Shown piece after piece: positions 37,247 to 49,547 of a DNA stretch of 64,000 nucleotides. This DNA comes from Plantago ovata (taxonomy: Eukaryota; Streptophyta; Magnoliopsida; Lamiales; Plantaginaceae). The DNA lies in NCBI GenBank assembly GCA_028274465.1, contig CM051458.1:23575566-23639565 (forward strand), in the 5' to 3' direction. The translations under genes were made by a program, and so were the position numbers. Each line of letters opens with the position of its first letter. Within the stretch, counting starts at the first letter, position 1. The notes beneath the pieces are model-generated. The model searched no databases. It was not told the origin of the DNA and worked only from the letters and a program-made list of their open reading frames with translations.

Positions 37247-37402
37247 TATTCCCGCGGCGCAGGCGCTAGGCGCCCGCGTGCCGCGGGCACCCGCGCCTGC
37301 GGACGCAGGCGTCCGTGCGCTTGGGGGGCCGGGCGCCTACGCCCGTGCCTGCGTGCCGCGGGCGCCGGGCGCCCGGGGCCGCAGGCACCGTGGGGGTCCC
37401 GT
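37247..37402. repeat. GC-rich tract with short inverted repeats
   Basis: About 155 bp of very high GC (GCCGCGGGC, GGCGCC and CGGGCGCC words repeated in both orientations) inside AT-rich LTR-type sequence. It is absent from the same place in the other two LTR copies, which have only a short GCGCGCGCGC run there. Confidence 0.8.
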
Positions 37403-38024
37403 TCCATGTTTTAATAAATTTATATATTTTCCGGGTTGGACACAAAATCGAATTTTGAAAATTTTGAGGATTGAATTTTATATTTGGAATATAAATATGA
37501 TTTAATTTTAATTGTTTTTAACTAGATGGGTTAAATTTAATTATTATAAAGTTAAAGGGCTAATTTGTAATTTATCAATTTATTATTTATTGCAAATTAG
37601 TCCTTCTACGTTTGAATTTTAGATTTAACATCTTCAAGGTTTCAAAATTACAATTAAGTCGTTCGGGTTTTCGAAAATTGCTACTTAGTCAATAGAATTT
37701 TCGATTTTTCAATCTAGTCTAAATTTTCAATTATTTCATAGAGATTATAAGTATGGGATTATAATTTTCATAATGAAATTATGAAGTCATTTGTCATCCA
37801 CATAGGCTACTACTTGTTTCATATGCTCGATATACTATTGTTTGACAATGCATGTTTAAATACCAAGTATTTTACTTTCCGTTCGACCGCTATGCATGCG
37901 AGGGTAGGCGGCGCCCTCTTATATGTCGGACCGTATATTTTATGTATGGGTAGGCGGCACCCATTATGTGCTTGACCGCGTTTAGAACTAGAATGGATAG
38001 GTGGCATCCATTACGTGTAGACCG

Positions 38025-40797
38025 TGATAGTGTATATGTCCTAGAGACAGTCCTCTGGCGCTTTCCGAGCGAAGAGCGCAAAAGAGCGCGTCCTTATTTT
38101 TCATCGAGCGCGGACTAATGTTTTATAAACCGCGAACTGAGAAATGCTTACTAATTCGCACATCAGGGACTCTCCGATCAGGTTTCGACTTCCGACAAAC
38201 AACGAGGCTGCCGCAGTGCCGCTAGATCCTCAAACGGCGGGTGGATCTGATGTTTATAGGCGAAAGTCCGTAGAATGAGCGGTGAGGAGCCACAGAGAAA
38301 GAAAGGCTGGTGAGAAGCCACTGACGGAGAAGTTGTACAACCAATAATGAATTTTCGTGGGTGCAGGTATGCAATGATGGAGTATGTAGTGAATTACTGA
38401 TGATGAAGATTGGAGAAGGAGTGAAAACATGAGATAATGGAGCCATGGAGGCGGTTGTTAACTTGTGCTAGGTAAACTAGGTTAGTCAAAATAGGCAAGG
38501 AAATATTTTATACTACTAAATATATAATGGGGCCTTAAATAATGGAGTAGTAATAGATGACAGTAAGTAAATAGCAACACTTGTTATCCTTTTTTTTTGA
38601 ACAATATTATTAATTTAACATATAAATATATTTTAAAATATTTAATAGTAGGCGCTTTAAGGCGTTCGCGCTTTCTAAATTTTTGTGAAATTGACGCTTT
38701 CGCGCTTACGCTCACGCTCGCGCTCCCGTCCGCGCTCACGCTCGCGGTGATCTAGGGTCCTTACTAAGGGCATGATGCCCTTATAGAGGACATATATGTA
38801 CTATTACACAGGTCAACGTAATATAATATATATTTGTTGCATTTTACTATTGAGTATCGCTTTCATATTTATATTACACCAGGCTACAGCATGTCATATC
38901 TTTATTACTGTCTGTATTGATATTAAACATGTCCCCTCGGATAGATGACCGATCACACAGTTAGTGGGAGCTATGTGAGTTATCATCTATCCCAAACTCT
39001 CCCTAGTCGTGGTACATCTCGGATGTGGGGGTCTGAATGAACCTGACAAGACTAGTATGCGTGGAGGTTATACTTGTTGGAGCAAGTGTGAGCCGATCCC
39101 ACGGCCACGGAACGGATTGTTGGACAATCAAGGAACGTTCCCATAACTGCGCATAGTTGTTCGAAGAAGCTTTATCGAACAATGGAAGTACCCACCGGAC
39201 ACTCCCATCGATGTATACTCTACACCGACGTGTCTATGAGAACCGGTGAGTTGTCGAAGTGATGCCATTCGTCCTTTGCACTTACAGGACTTTATCATCA
39301 CATTTGTTGCCCCATATCCTTGGTGGACCCGTCGATGTCAGCTCTGAATAAGCAGCTGACCTAAGACACGATCCATGATTATGGCTAAATACAAATGGGG
39401 GTGATAAGTGATTCTGTGAAGGATTCATCTCTCAAGTGTAGCACAGGAGAGCACTGCTCATAGTCTGCATAGTTGTGTTGGTAAAGTCACTGGCCAGTGC
39501 AAATGATATATTATGATGGTCATAAGTATATCTTAACCAAGTAACTCCCTGAGACACCCGTGGATGTATTATTGGGATAGACACTTCATCGATCCTAGAT
39601 ACATTCGAGCAAGTCAGATGAAGGGACGTTACCATCGCCGCGTTGAGCGCAACAGGCTTCGCAACGAAAGGGTTAGCTTTGAGAAACCTCTCAAACGTCC
39701 TCACGTATTAATATTGCAAATGGAACCGTCTAGGAATTCCATGTTGCCTATTCTAGGACTTGGTTAATACGGTGAGGCTCTATGGGTCACACTATGTGGT
39801 GATTCAGTCTATCAGAATATCCTTGAAGATGGAATCGCAATTAATTTGGAATTAATTGTGATTAATGGATTATAATTGATTTGGAATTAATTATAATATT
39901 TGGTGGCTCAATTAATGATTTGGAATTATTAATTGAATTGGCTAATTAATTGTATTTTATGTAAATACAATTAAAGATTATATTTTAGAAATATAATGGA
40001 GGTTCGATTATAAAGGATATGTTAATTTAGAATTAACATATGCACTTGGGCAAAATCTACTTGGAGTTTGGATTGCCTTAGAAATATAAGTGGGTCCCAC
40101 CTCACGCAGGACGAGGCGCGCGCGCGCGTGTGGCCAGATAAGGGGAAGGAGTTCGACTCCTTCCTCTATTAGAAGTCCAAGGGATAAGTTAGATTTTCCT
40201 GATTGAGTATTAATTTGATTGGGAATGAATCTAGACTTGATATTGGTTTCCTTGTGCGATAAGAATTATATTCTTATACCTTTACGAAGTCTAATTGCTT
40301 ATGTTTTAGGCTTCTATAGACTACTATATATAGTAGACTATTAGAGAGAGTTTTACACACAGTTTTGAACACAGTTATTCTACCCAGTTTTCTTAGAGAA
40401 AGTAAAAACTCTCCCCTCCTCCCTTAGCCAACCCGCACGCGCAACCACCACTCGGAGGAATTGCCGCCCCGTCTTCTTGGTCACATAAAGAATATCCTAG
40501 CATTTTTTCGATAGGCTGTTGATCCGTGGATACCAAGGTTGAGGTCTAGGAGCTGGAAACTAACTCTTATTGTCTTGCAGATATACAGAGTATTGCAGAT
40601 ATCTTCGACTTCGACGAAGGAGAAGATACACCGGAATATTACGAAGACTTCGAAGCTGCTTTGGAAGTAAGGTTAGTCTTCTAATTGACGTGTTTATATA
40701 TATACGACATATGCATAATCAATTAACCTGTATGTTAAGAAATTTTTTGAAATTCCGCAGCGTACCCTAGGGGTAACTCTGACCATATTTTCTTACA
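38025..40797 (+). repeat. Solo LTR of a related copia family, TSD GACCG
   Basis: TGATAGTGTATATGTCC to CATATTTTCTTACA, flanked on both sides by GACCG (38020-38024 and 40798-40802), with no internal domain: a solo LTR left by LTR-LTR recombination. Without the 0.7-kb insert at about 38054-38758 it would be near 2.07 kb. It holds a TATA-like CTATATATAGTAG near 40322. Confidence 0.88.
38054..38758. mobile_element. Unclassified 0.7-kb insertion within the solo LTR
   Basis: The sister LTR reads CAGTCCTTATTAAGGG across this point, while here CAGTCC and GGTCCTTACTAAGGG are separated by about 700 bp. The insert starts with GCGCTTTCCGAGCGAAGAGCGC-like palindromic words and ends in alternating GCTCACGCTCGCG repeats. 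There is no clear terminal repeat. A duplicated GTCC may be the target duplication. Class unknown. Confidence 0.6.
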
Positions 40798-41378
40798 GAC
40801 CGCTCATGCATGATGGGTTGGCGGCACCCTCATTTGTTTGTAGATGACTGATAACAACCCTCAAGCTACAAGCCCTAACTAATATAAGTACAGAAATATA
40901 TATATATGTATGTATTTCTGAGATGCTTTCCATAGGGTGCTTTAATTCTGAACTTTCATTGCGTTTTCTTGTATTGGCGACCTCGTCTTACAGACTCGCA
41001 GTGATCGTCAGATTTGAGTAAGCCTGTGGTTATGACTTACTGCATATTGTATCTAGCGACCTCGATAGGTACAGTATGTAGGGCATCGGGTTAAATTAGA
41101 TTTAACAACCAAGAGTTGCGTGACGCAATTGGATAGTCCTACCGGTCATATTATGCTATGCGACCCGCCCCCATTGGAGTATAGCATAGTATGGATTTGA
41201 ATCTTGGCCACTACGGTAACTTGTTGGACATTACCCTTGTTGTGGGGGCAAGCATATGTGAAAATAGTGGGAGCTAAACAGCTAAAGGACCTTGTTGTTG
41301 ACTGTGTATTTAGAAATAATATTTCAATAGTTGATTTATTATTTTCGTTCTATATTATTTCTCCTTAGGATATTAGAA
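40798..41378 (+). other. Leader of the copia element between solo LTR and gag
   Basis: Resumes the sequence interrupted by the solo LTR. GACCG plus GCATG...GGCGGCACCC words match three similar units just left of the solo LTR (37885-38024). No standard primer-binding site was recognised. It ends at the gag start. Confidence 0.55.
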
Positions 41379-43148
41379 ATGGCGAGTATCTCGCTCCGTG
41401 CTGTCTTAGAGAAGCAAATTTTGACAGGACCAAACTTCCTAGATTGGATCAGGAATATATGTTTGCTGCTGAGGTACGAAAAGATTGAGTACGTCTTGGA
41501 CGAGGTCATTCCCGTGTGCCCCGAAAATCAGACTCCCGATCAGGTTGCTGCTTGGAATCAAGCCAACAAGGCAAAGTCTGATAAGCATCTTGAGGATGCT
41601 AGATCCGCGCAGTGTATTATGCTGGCGGCAATGAGCAATGAGCTGCAGAGGCAACATGAAAGCATGTTGTCGAATGAGATGCTGAAGCATCTTGAGTCGC
41701 TCTTTAAGACGACAACAAGAACTGTTGAATTTGATTTGATCAAAGAGATACACAGATGCAAGCTCAGTGAAGGAGGGAACATGTCTGAGCATGTTCTCAA
41801 AATGATTGGTCTCTTTGAAAAGCTTGCCGATGCCGGCGTTAAGCTAGAGAACAAGATCATGGTGATCTTTGTCCTTCAATCATTGTCGAGTTCATATTCG
41901 CAGTTCATCATCAATTACACGATGAATGCGAAGGACGTAACACTGCCTGAACTTCATAATCTGCTGAAGACATATGATCAAACTCTTCCTAAGAAGGAAA
42001 AGTCGATCATGCTTGTTGGGCAACCGTCTAACCCAAATCCGAGAAACAAAGGTGCTAAGGGTAAGGGAAAGTCGGGAGCAAAGGCTAACACTTGGAGTGA
42101 TAAGCCTAAGCGTCCGAACCAGAAAAGGAAGTTCAATAGAAGCGGAACGGTACGCACAGATGAATGTCTTTTCTGTAAGCAGAAAGGACACTGGAAGAAA
42201 TATTGCCCTAAGCTTAGGGAAGATCAAGCTAAGAAGCCACCGGCTTCTAGCTCAGGTATGTTTGTTATTGAAATGAACATGACTACTTTTGACTCCAATT
42301 GTTGGGTATTAGATACAGCCTGTGGCTCACACATTTGTAATAATGTGCAGGGGCTAATTGATCACAGGCTAGTCAAGCAAGGTGAAATTGACTTGCATGT
42401 TGGGAACGGCAATCCAGTTGAAGCCAAACGCGTTGGACGCAGCAAGATAGATTTACCTTCGGGACAATGTTTAGAACTTGATAATGTTCATTTTGTTCCA
42501 TCCATTGTCAGAAATATTATTTCCATTCCATTGTTAGACAATATGGGTTTTTCCTTTCGATTTGCGAATAATACTTGTTATTTTTCATTAAATGATCAGT
42601 ATTATGGAAAAGCTCGCTTGGTGAATGATTTATATATTTTGCAAAGTAGTCTACCTTTATTTCAAATACATAACAAACAACCGTATTCAAGTAGGAAGAA
42701 TAATCCATCTTATCTATGGCATTATCGGCTAGGCCATATCAATGAAACACGGATTCAAAGACTAAGGAAGTTGGACTACTTAGAACCATTTGATTTTGAA
42801 TCATATGGAACATGCGAATCATGTGTTAAGGGTAAGATGACGAACAAACCTTTTGTTGGACAAGGTGTTCGTGCCACTCGCTGCTTAGAGCTCATACATA
42901 CCGATGTATGTGGACCTTTTAAAGTCCATGCGCGTGGGGGTTATCCTTACTTCGTTACCTTTACTGACGATTTCTCAAGGTATGAATATATTTATCTTAT
43001 GAAGAATAAATCCGAGACCTTTGGGAAATTCAAGGAGTTTAGGAATGAGGTCGAGAATGAATTGAACCTAAGGATAGTCACTCTTCGATCAGATCGAGGA
43101 GGTGAATACCTTAGTGAAGAATTTGTCGACTACTTGAAGGAAAATTGA
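41379..43148 (+). pseudogene. copia gag-protease-integrase ORF, truncated
   Basis: The ATG at 41379 (MASISLRAVLEKQ) opens 589 residues. A UBN2-type Gag occupies about residues 10-220 (NFLDWIRN, LKHLESLFK, FVLQSLSSSY). A zinc knuckle follows (CLFCKQKGHWKKYC, CX2CX4HX4C), then a protease region (WVLDTACGSHIC; Asp-Thr-Ala rather than the common Asp-Ser-Gly), a pre-integrase finger (LWHYRLGHINE...CESCVKGK) and half an integrase (HTDVCGPF, TLRSDRGGEYL). A TGA at 43146 ends the frame. In-frame similarity continues with another stop (GTP*LNGVSE) to about 43233, where sequence jumps straight into 3' LTR. RT and RNase H are absent. Confidence 0.9.
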
Positions 43149-43244
43149 ATTCAATCGCAATGGACTCCTCTTGGAACACCATAGTTAAATGGTGTGTCTG
43201 AGATGAGAAATCGAACCCTGTTAGACATGTTGCCTAGTCTAGGA

Positions 43245-44486
43245 ACAGACTTCGCAACGAAAGGGTTAGCTTTGAGAAACCTCTCAAACGTCCTCATGTA
43301 TTAATATTGCAAATGGAACCGTCTAGGAATTCCATGTTGCCTAGTCTAGGACTTGCTTAATACGATGAGGCCCTATGGGTCACACTATGTGGTGATTCAG
43401 CCTATCAGAATATCCTTGAAGATGGAATCGCAATTAATTTAGAATTAATTGTGATTGATGGATTACAATTGATTTGGAATTAATTATAATATTTGGTGGC
43501 TCAATTAATGATTTTGAATTATTAATTGAATTGGCTAATTAATTGTATTTTATGTAAATACAATTAAAGATTATATTTTGAAAATATAATAGAGGTTTGA
43601 TTTGAAAGGATATGTTAATTTAGAATTAACATATGCACTTAGGCAAAATCTACTTGGAGTTTGAATTGCCTTAGAACTATAAGTGGGTCCCAAAATTGGG
43701 ACCCACCTATCTCCCGTAGGACTGGGCGCGCGCGCGCATAGATGAGTAGGGGATGGAACTCCTTCCTCTATTAGAAGTCCAAGGGATAAGTTAGATTTTC
43801 CTGATTGAGTTTTAATTTGATTGGGAATGAATCTAGACTTGATATTGGTTTCCTAGTGCGATAAGAATTAGATTCTTATTCCTTTACGAAGTCTAATTGC
43901 TTATGCTTTAGGCTTCTATTGACTACTATATATAGTAGACTGTTGGAGAGCTTTTGACACAGACTTACACAGTTTTACACACAGTTGTTCTACCCAGTTT
44001 TCTTAGAGAAAATAAAAAGCTCTCCCCTCCTCTAAACAGCCACACGCGCGCGCCACCTCTGCCGGAGGAATCGCCGCCCCGTCTTCTTGGTCACACAAAG
44101 AATATCCTAGCATTCTTCCGATAGGCTGTTCATCCGTGGATACCAAGGTTGAGGTTCTAGGAGCTGGAAACTAACTCTTATTGTCTTGTAGATGATCAGA
44201 GTATTACAGATATCTTCGACTTCGACGAAGGAGAAGATACACCGGATTATTACGAAGACTTGGAAGCTGCTTTGGAAGTAAGGTTAGTCTTCTAATTGAC
44301 GTGTTTATATATATATGACATATACATAATCAATTAACCTGTATGTTAAGAAATTTTTTGAAATTCCGCTGCGTACCCTAGGGGTAACTCTGACCGTATT
44401 TTCTTACACAATTAACCTATATGTTAAGAAAAATTTTGAAATTCCATTGTGTACCCTAGGGGTAACTCTGACCGTATTTTCTTACA
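43245..44486 (+). repeat. 3' LTR of the copia element, 5'-truncated
   Basis: Matches the solo LTR from AGACTTCGCAACG to the CTTACA end, and lacks the first half of the LTR. The last ~75 bp (from AATTAACCT to TTCTTACA) are tandemly duplicated. It is followed by GGCGC, which matches the left flank at 35801. Confidence 0.88.
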
Positions 44487-44491
44487 GGCGC

Positions 44492-46057
44492 TCCCTTTAG
44501 AGGCAGTCAAGGGGCACCCCTAAGAGGGGCTGGGTGCCCATGTCATTATATTTTTGAACCAAGCTAGCGATTCGGAACTTTCTCACTACTGTCGACTCAA
44601 GACTGAATCCGTTGTGGTGAGGTCGTCCCGGTGCCTTCCTATTCACACGAACCTTGCAATCCTTGTGATAGATTGCTGACGTAATAATTGTTTCTATCCC
44701 TTCGGTGGTGCATGAATAGGCATAGGAGTCCTTACTCCAGGTGGATTCTCGCTCCTCCTTTTGGATAAACCGCGACGTTGTTGCAAGAGCCCGTGGCTCG
44801 AACACACCTCTAACGAGATCACTCTCCTTGACATGGTTGTAATCGATACCCCTCCAATACTTAATAGTAGCCAAACGGGAGTGCTCCTCTCCCTTTGTGG
44901 CATGGTTCCTACAAACAGCAGTTAGTACCTCGTATGACACAAAAATGACTCATGCATATGCTAATGTAAGAGCGAAACATACGAGTGATAAAATCAACAA
45001 TCGAACTCCGTAAATCCTTCATGTCTAATCTAGCTACTAATATGCAACACACCAAAATAATTTCGACATGTATATATCGCATTACGCTCGTGCTAGACAA
45101 CCAATAACCTAAATAACAAGGCTCAATTCATACCATAGTAGCGAAAAATTCTAGCATCATAAATCCTCATACTCAACAATTATGCATTCTACCATCATAT
45201 CCATCATTATTACATCAGTAAACACAATCATATGTATGTAATCGAAGAAAAAGATATATTGCATAACAAGATAAAAACATCTAGTAGCAAAATTTCCAAA
45301 TCAACAATCCAAGCATAATTGAGCATTCAATAGATAGTAAATAACGCTTCTAATCACACAAACAACCTACCCATACATCATATAAGCCTAATTGAAGCTC
45401 AAATCAGAAAACCCCCAAATTAAAAAATTAGGGTTCATAAGAAGATACCTCAGATCTGGAAAACGAATGCACTAGATTGAAAGTTGTTCGGATGAAAAGA
45501 AAGAGCACATAATGGGCTTCGATTGAAGCTAAAGAACACACAATTTGATGGAGTAATGAAGATTTTATGAAGGTTTGAAGTTATTTTGCTTTTTTTCGGA
45601 TTTTGGGGGTAAGAAGTGGAGAAGATGAAGAAAATGAGGAGAAAGGGGAGTTTCTCGCGATTTTATTTCTGCAGAACTCGCGGGGCGAGTCGCCCATGGT
45701 GTGGGGCGAGTCGCCCCGCATGTGGGGCGAATCGCCCCGCGCGTCCAGAGAGCGCGGAACTCTCTGGACACGTGGGGCGATTCGCCCCCACCTTCTGAGG
45801 CGGGGAGACGAAACTTCCGAAAAAACGCGATTTTTTAAGTCCCCGAAAACCATTTTACTCATGAAACCACTCGAAAAAGCTCACTCAAACATAACATAAG
45901 CACATACGACACAGAAACGAACAAATTCACATATGAAAAGCAAATTGTTCAAGTATGAATGCATGCAAAAAAGCAGTAAAAAAAAACGATAAAAACTCCG
46001 GGTTGCCTCCCGGATAGCGCCATTGTTTATAGTCTTTGACTCGACTCCTTCTTGCGC
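44492..46057. other. gypsy-2 internal or captured sequence, one minus-strand ORF
   Basis: Contains a minus-strand ORF at 44497-44940 (147 codons, DYNHVKESDLVRGVFEPRAL), which I do not recognise. It also holds an AT-rich stretch (45100-45560) and a segment with repeated GGGGCGAGTCGCCCC / GGGGCGAATCGCCCC palindromes (45675-45790), resembling a motif in the gypsy LTRs. The part near 46000 (GGGTTGCCTCCCGG) matches gypsy-3 just after its gag stop. None of 44492-45900 has a counterpart in gypsy-3. Confidence 0.5.
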
Positions 46058-48217
46058 CTAGCTCTTCTTCTTGAGGGTACTAGACTTCCCCTTCATGGAT
46101 CTTCTCCTCATGCCTCGAACCTTTGAATAAGAATGAACATAGACAGCAAGACCACAGTAGTTAATGGTGTGAGAAGCATTGAAGTGATCAGGTGGATCAG
46201 ATATGGCTCGCAACACATGTCGCTTGCCATCCACCTCAATGGTGCAAGTCCTTCGGTAGATGTCTATCACGGAGCGTAGTTTGGTCAAGAACGTTCGCCC
46301 AGTGAGAACGACATCCCCCATCCCAAGTGTAGACGCCGGCATAACTACAAAATTGGTGTATACAGAAGCTTCACCAATCTTGACCAATACGTTCTTCACA
46401 ACGCCTTCGGGTCTCACAAAGGATCCATCCGCCAATTGCACAATAGCCTTATGCTCAGATAGTTTTCCAAGGCTACTCTTCTCGAACACATTCATTGGGA
46501 GCACATTAGAGTAGGATCCCGTGTCTAGTGTGGCACAGACATTTTCAAGTTCACCAATCCCGACCTTAACATCAAAACTTTGAGGGAGTGGCTCAGGATC
46601 CTCTTGCTCTTCTTCACTCTAATCAGAACCAAGGTCCTTCTCTTCTTCCTTGGCCAGTGGGGGTTCTTCCCCCTCGCAACACTCGCACTTAGCAACCTTC
46701 TTGATGGTGATTTCGACAGGTAGTTCACCCACCAAGGTAATGGACATCGACTTCTCAGTGTTGCTAGGCAGCTTGCCTTGCTCCCTACTTGCTCCTCGGT
46801 CGATCAACTCTTGCAGCTTTTGATGGGCAAGCCTATTGCTCTCTTCCAACCGATCAAGCCTTGCCCTAGTCTTCTCAGAATCTTCTTCATAACGTTTGAG
46901 AAAACTTTGGGTGTGATCAACCATCTTTTGCAAGTTCTCCATCAGTAGAGTTGTCTTCGACTTTGGTTGCTTTTTTGGAGCGGAATTTTCGCAGTGGTCA
47001 TTACCATAGTAAAGCCTACTACGGTCTTGGTTAGGTCCATAAGTTTGGCTAGCCGGTGCATATCCTTGATTGTTTCGGAACCCTCTTCTCCAAAATCCAC
47101 CTCGAAGATTCCTACCATCTTGTCCGTAGCTAGCTTCTTGAGTACCAAATTCCGTAGCAAAGGCTTCCTCTTCGCCTCCTTGAACCCAGTTGCCATCATC
47201 ATATGCAAGCTCCGATCTACACATATGAGCTCCATGCCCATAGTTCTTGCATATTCGGCAAACCTCGTTTGACATAGCTGTTCCAGTGGCGCTCTTGAGG
47301 ACTTGTTTCAATTCGTTGGTAAAGCACTCGAATTGATCCCCATTCCCCCTATACATCGGGGCTTCTTGAGTAGGTGGAGCTTCAGGTCCACGTCTCCTAA
47401 CCATTGCCCTTGGGTCCTTGAACTGCGAACCCTTAGCAAGCCTTTCGAAAACTGTCTAGACGGCTTCCGCGGTTTCCTCCCAAATATTGCCACGGCATTG
47501 GAAGTCCACCACTTGTTGGTTCTCGAAGGTCAGTCCATTGTAGAAGTGTTGGACTAGATCTGAAAGCTCAAAACCATGGTGAGGGCACTTGTTCATGAGG
47601 TCTTGGAACCTCTCAAACGCGGTGTAGATGGTCTCATCATAGTCCTGTTTGATACCAGTGATTTGCGCCTTTAACGCGGTAGTCAAGGTGTGAGGGAAGT
47701 ATTTTTCCATGAAAGCTGAAAAAACCTTCTCACAAGTGTCCAGCGAGCCCGCCGGTAGAGAACTCAACCATGACTTGGCTTTGTCGCCAAGCCCCATAGC
47801 AAAAAACTTCATCCTCAACTCATCCGTTGTTATTTCAGCTCCGGGTCGTGGAAGTTGGTTGACGAAATCATCGATATCGTGCAAGTACCCCATCACATCT
47901 TCCCTTGCTAAGCCATAGAACCTCGGAAGTTGTTGGAATGCGTGGTTCATGATTTCCAGATCTCGAGTTGCAGACAAAAGAACAATCGCCGGTCCCCTCA
48001 TACGATCCTTGGATGGTTGAACCCATGCTTTCAGTGGTCTAGCTTCTGCCATTCCGTCGATTTCCTTGAAAATACTGTGTAGAGATTCAGAGAAATCGGT
48101 ATCCTCTATTTCCTCTAGTTCACGCCTTCGAAGTAGTCGCCTTCTTTGGTGGTAGACTCTGTCGATCTCAGCAATTGAATCAGCAAGCGGTGTTCCTCTA
48201 GATCGTGTATGTGGCAT
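46058..48217 (-). pseudogene. gypsy-2 gag-protease, two in-frame stops
   Basis: Reading on the minus strand from MPHTRSRGTPLADSIAEID. The Athila-like Gag core (FYGLAREDVMGYLHDIDDF, WLSSLPAGSLDT, FMEKYFPHTLTTALKAQI, CPHHGFELSDLVQHFYNGL) is clear. A Cys/His knuckle follows (CRICKNYGHGAHMC), then a charged linker and an aspartic-protease-like domain (ATLDTGSYSN, VVLTGRTFL). TAG stops at 47456-47458 (Trp in gypsy-3) and 46619-46621 (Ala in gypsy-3) break it. No reverse transcriptase follows. Gag packages element RNA; with two stops, function is unlikely unless supplied in trans. Confidence 0.9.
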
Positions 48218-48344
48218 ACCCTATCTGTAACAAACTAGGAAAGGAGTATCTGAGAGAGATTAAATAGGAAAACTAAAAACTACTAGAACTAGGAATTGAA
48301 TGCTGAAAATATAAAAAAGTTAAACAGAAAAAAGGAGTATAGTC

Positions 48345-48363
48345 CTCGGCAGCGGCGCCAATT
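48345..48363 (-). other. gypsy-2 primer-binding site
   Basis: On the minus strand AATTGGCGCCGCTGCCGAGG directly follows the 5' LTR end. Gypsy-3 has TTGGCGCCGTTGCCGGGG at the same place, so two or three changes have accumulated. Confidence 0.8.
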
Positions 48364-48672
48364 TGATGAACGGGTTTAGAACTTGTCAGATTCTAGTTAA
48401 TCAAATAAATTTGTATTTAGCCAAAGGCAATTCACAACTACAACGAAAACCGTAGTGTAGCAGTAGAATAACCCCGAGTGTCGATCTCTAAGGACTATAA
48501 CTAGCTTTATCTAATATAACTTAAGAATATAAATCAACAGACGACTTAGCAAATGTTTTTCTTAGCAGATAATGGAGATTGGTGATAGTATGGTCATTCA
48601 AAGCATAACAGGTTAATAATCATGCATAAATTCCCCGGTTTTGCATAGAGATCTTTGATCAATGAATTGTCC
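48364..48672 (-). repeat. gypsy-2 5' LTR, end fragment
   Basis: 309 bp matching 28763-29070, starting (plus view) TGATGAACGGGTTTAG and ending GAATTGTCC, where copia-2 interrupts it. The remainder of this LTR lies beyond copia-2 and is not in the window. Confidence 0.9.
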
Positions 48673-49547
48673 TGTTGGTCCATTTAAACAACAAGAAAAG
48701 ACTAGGGGGGGGGGTGAATAGTCATTTCAAACTTTCGTCATTTAAAACTTTCTCAGCAAGTGCTTATTACTTTTCAGTAATGAGTTTGCTTCAGCAAGCG
48801 TAAGTTACTTTTCAGTAGCTAGGTTTGCTGATACTTAAAATCAGAGAGCGGAAGTCTTTGATACAATAAGTGCTCTTTCAGTAAGTAAACGTTTCAGCAA
48901 GTGATGTGAGTGAAAGCTAAGTACAGTAAGCTAAGTACAGTAAGTAAATCACACAAACACTTTTATAGTGGTATCTGAGAGTGGCGTAATCTCTCAACTA
49001 ATTCACTTTGTCCTTTCTAGGACTGAATCCACTAAGATATGATTGAGGTTCCTTACAATCTCCTATCTAGAGCGATTCAAACAGAAACCAAAGCACACTT
49101 GCTTCGTCTCCAATCTAATCTAGAGAACGTAACCTTGTTCTCCACCAAACTTGGTACTTTTAATCAGCAAAACTATGCTCGATTAAGTTCCCCCTGAATA
49201 TCACGCCTGAAAGGGTGTATTTTCAGTTAGAGAGTTTTGGGGTGCGATAACTTAATTATAACTTATTCAGTTACAACAAGTAATCTAAGAAACACAACTT
49301 TGAATACTTTGCAGTAGACAAGTTAGATTGTTTCTGGTGTCAAGACTCGTTCTTGTTCAAAAGAAAGAAATAACACTTATCTAATTTCTTTGTAGTGTAA
49401 ACTCTACTTCTTCACAAGTAGCTTTTTCAAGCTTTAAGTCTTGGAACGGATCAATGGCAGTATAGAGAGTTTGAAGGTATGTAAGTTTAAGCACAAGTGA
49501 GAGTTTGATCACGTTGTTGACACACTTCAACTCTTCGCCGGATGACC

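Larger units (their letters stand above)
35806..44486 (+). mobile_element. Ty1/copia element with TSD GGCGC, pol-truncated, carrying a solo LTR
   Basis: The left edge TGATAGTGTATATGTCC and right edge GTATTTTCTTACA are flanked by GGCGC (35801-35805 and 44487-44491). Inside are a 5' LTR-like segment, a solo LTR insertion, a leader, a gag-integrase ORF cut short, and a 3' LTR missing its start. No RT or RNase H is present, so it is defective. Confidence 0.8.
28763..48672 (-). mobile_element. Athila-like Ty3/gypsy element (gypsy-2), non-autonomous, with nested insertions
   Basis: Runs on the minus strand: the 5' LTR fragment at 48364-48672, a primer-binding site at about 48345-48363, gag-protease at 46058-48217, then a long region interrupted by a copia element and a CACTA element, the 3' noncoding part (29922-31667) and the 3' LTR (28763-29921). 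No reverse transcriptase or integrase was found in the non-nested parts. It inserted into the third ORF of copia-1, and its own 5' LTR is cut by copia-2. Confidence 0.8.

Noticed and set aside
45616..45899. Overlapping ORFs on both strands with repeated SPR/RPA words
   Set aside because: They come from the GGGGCGAGTCGCCCC palindromic repeats and show no family similarity.
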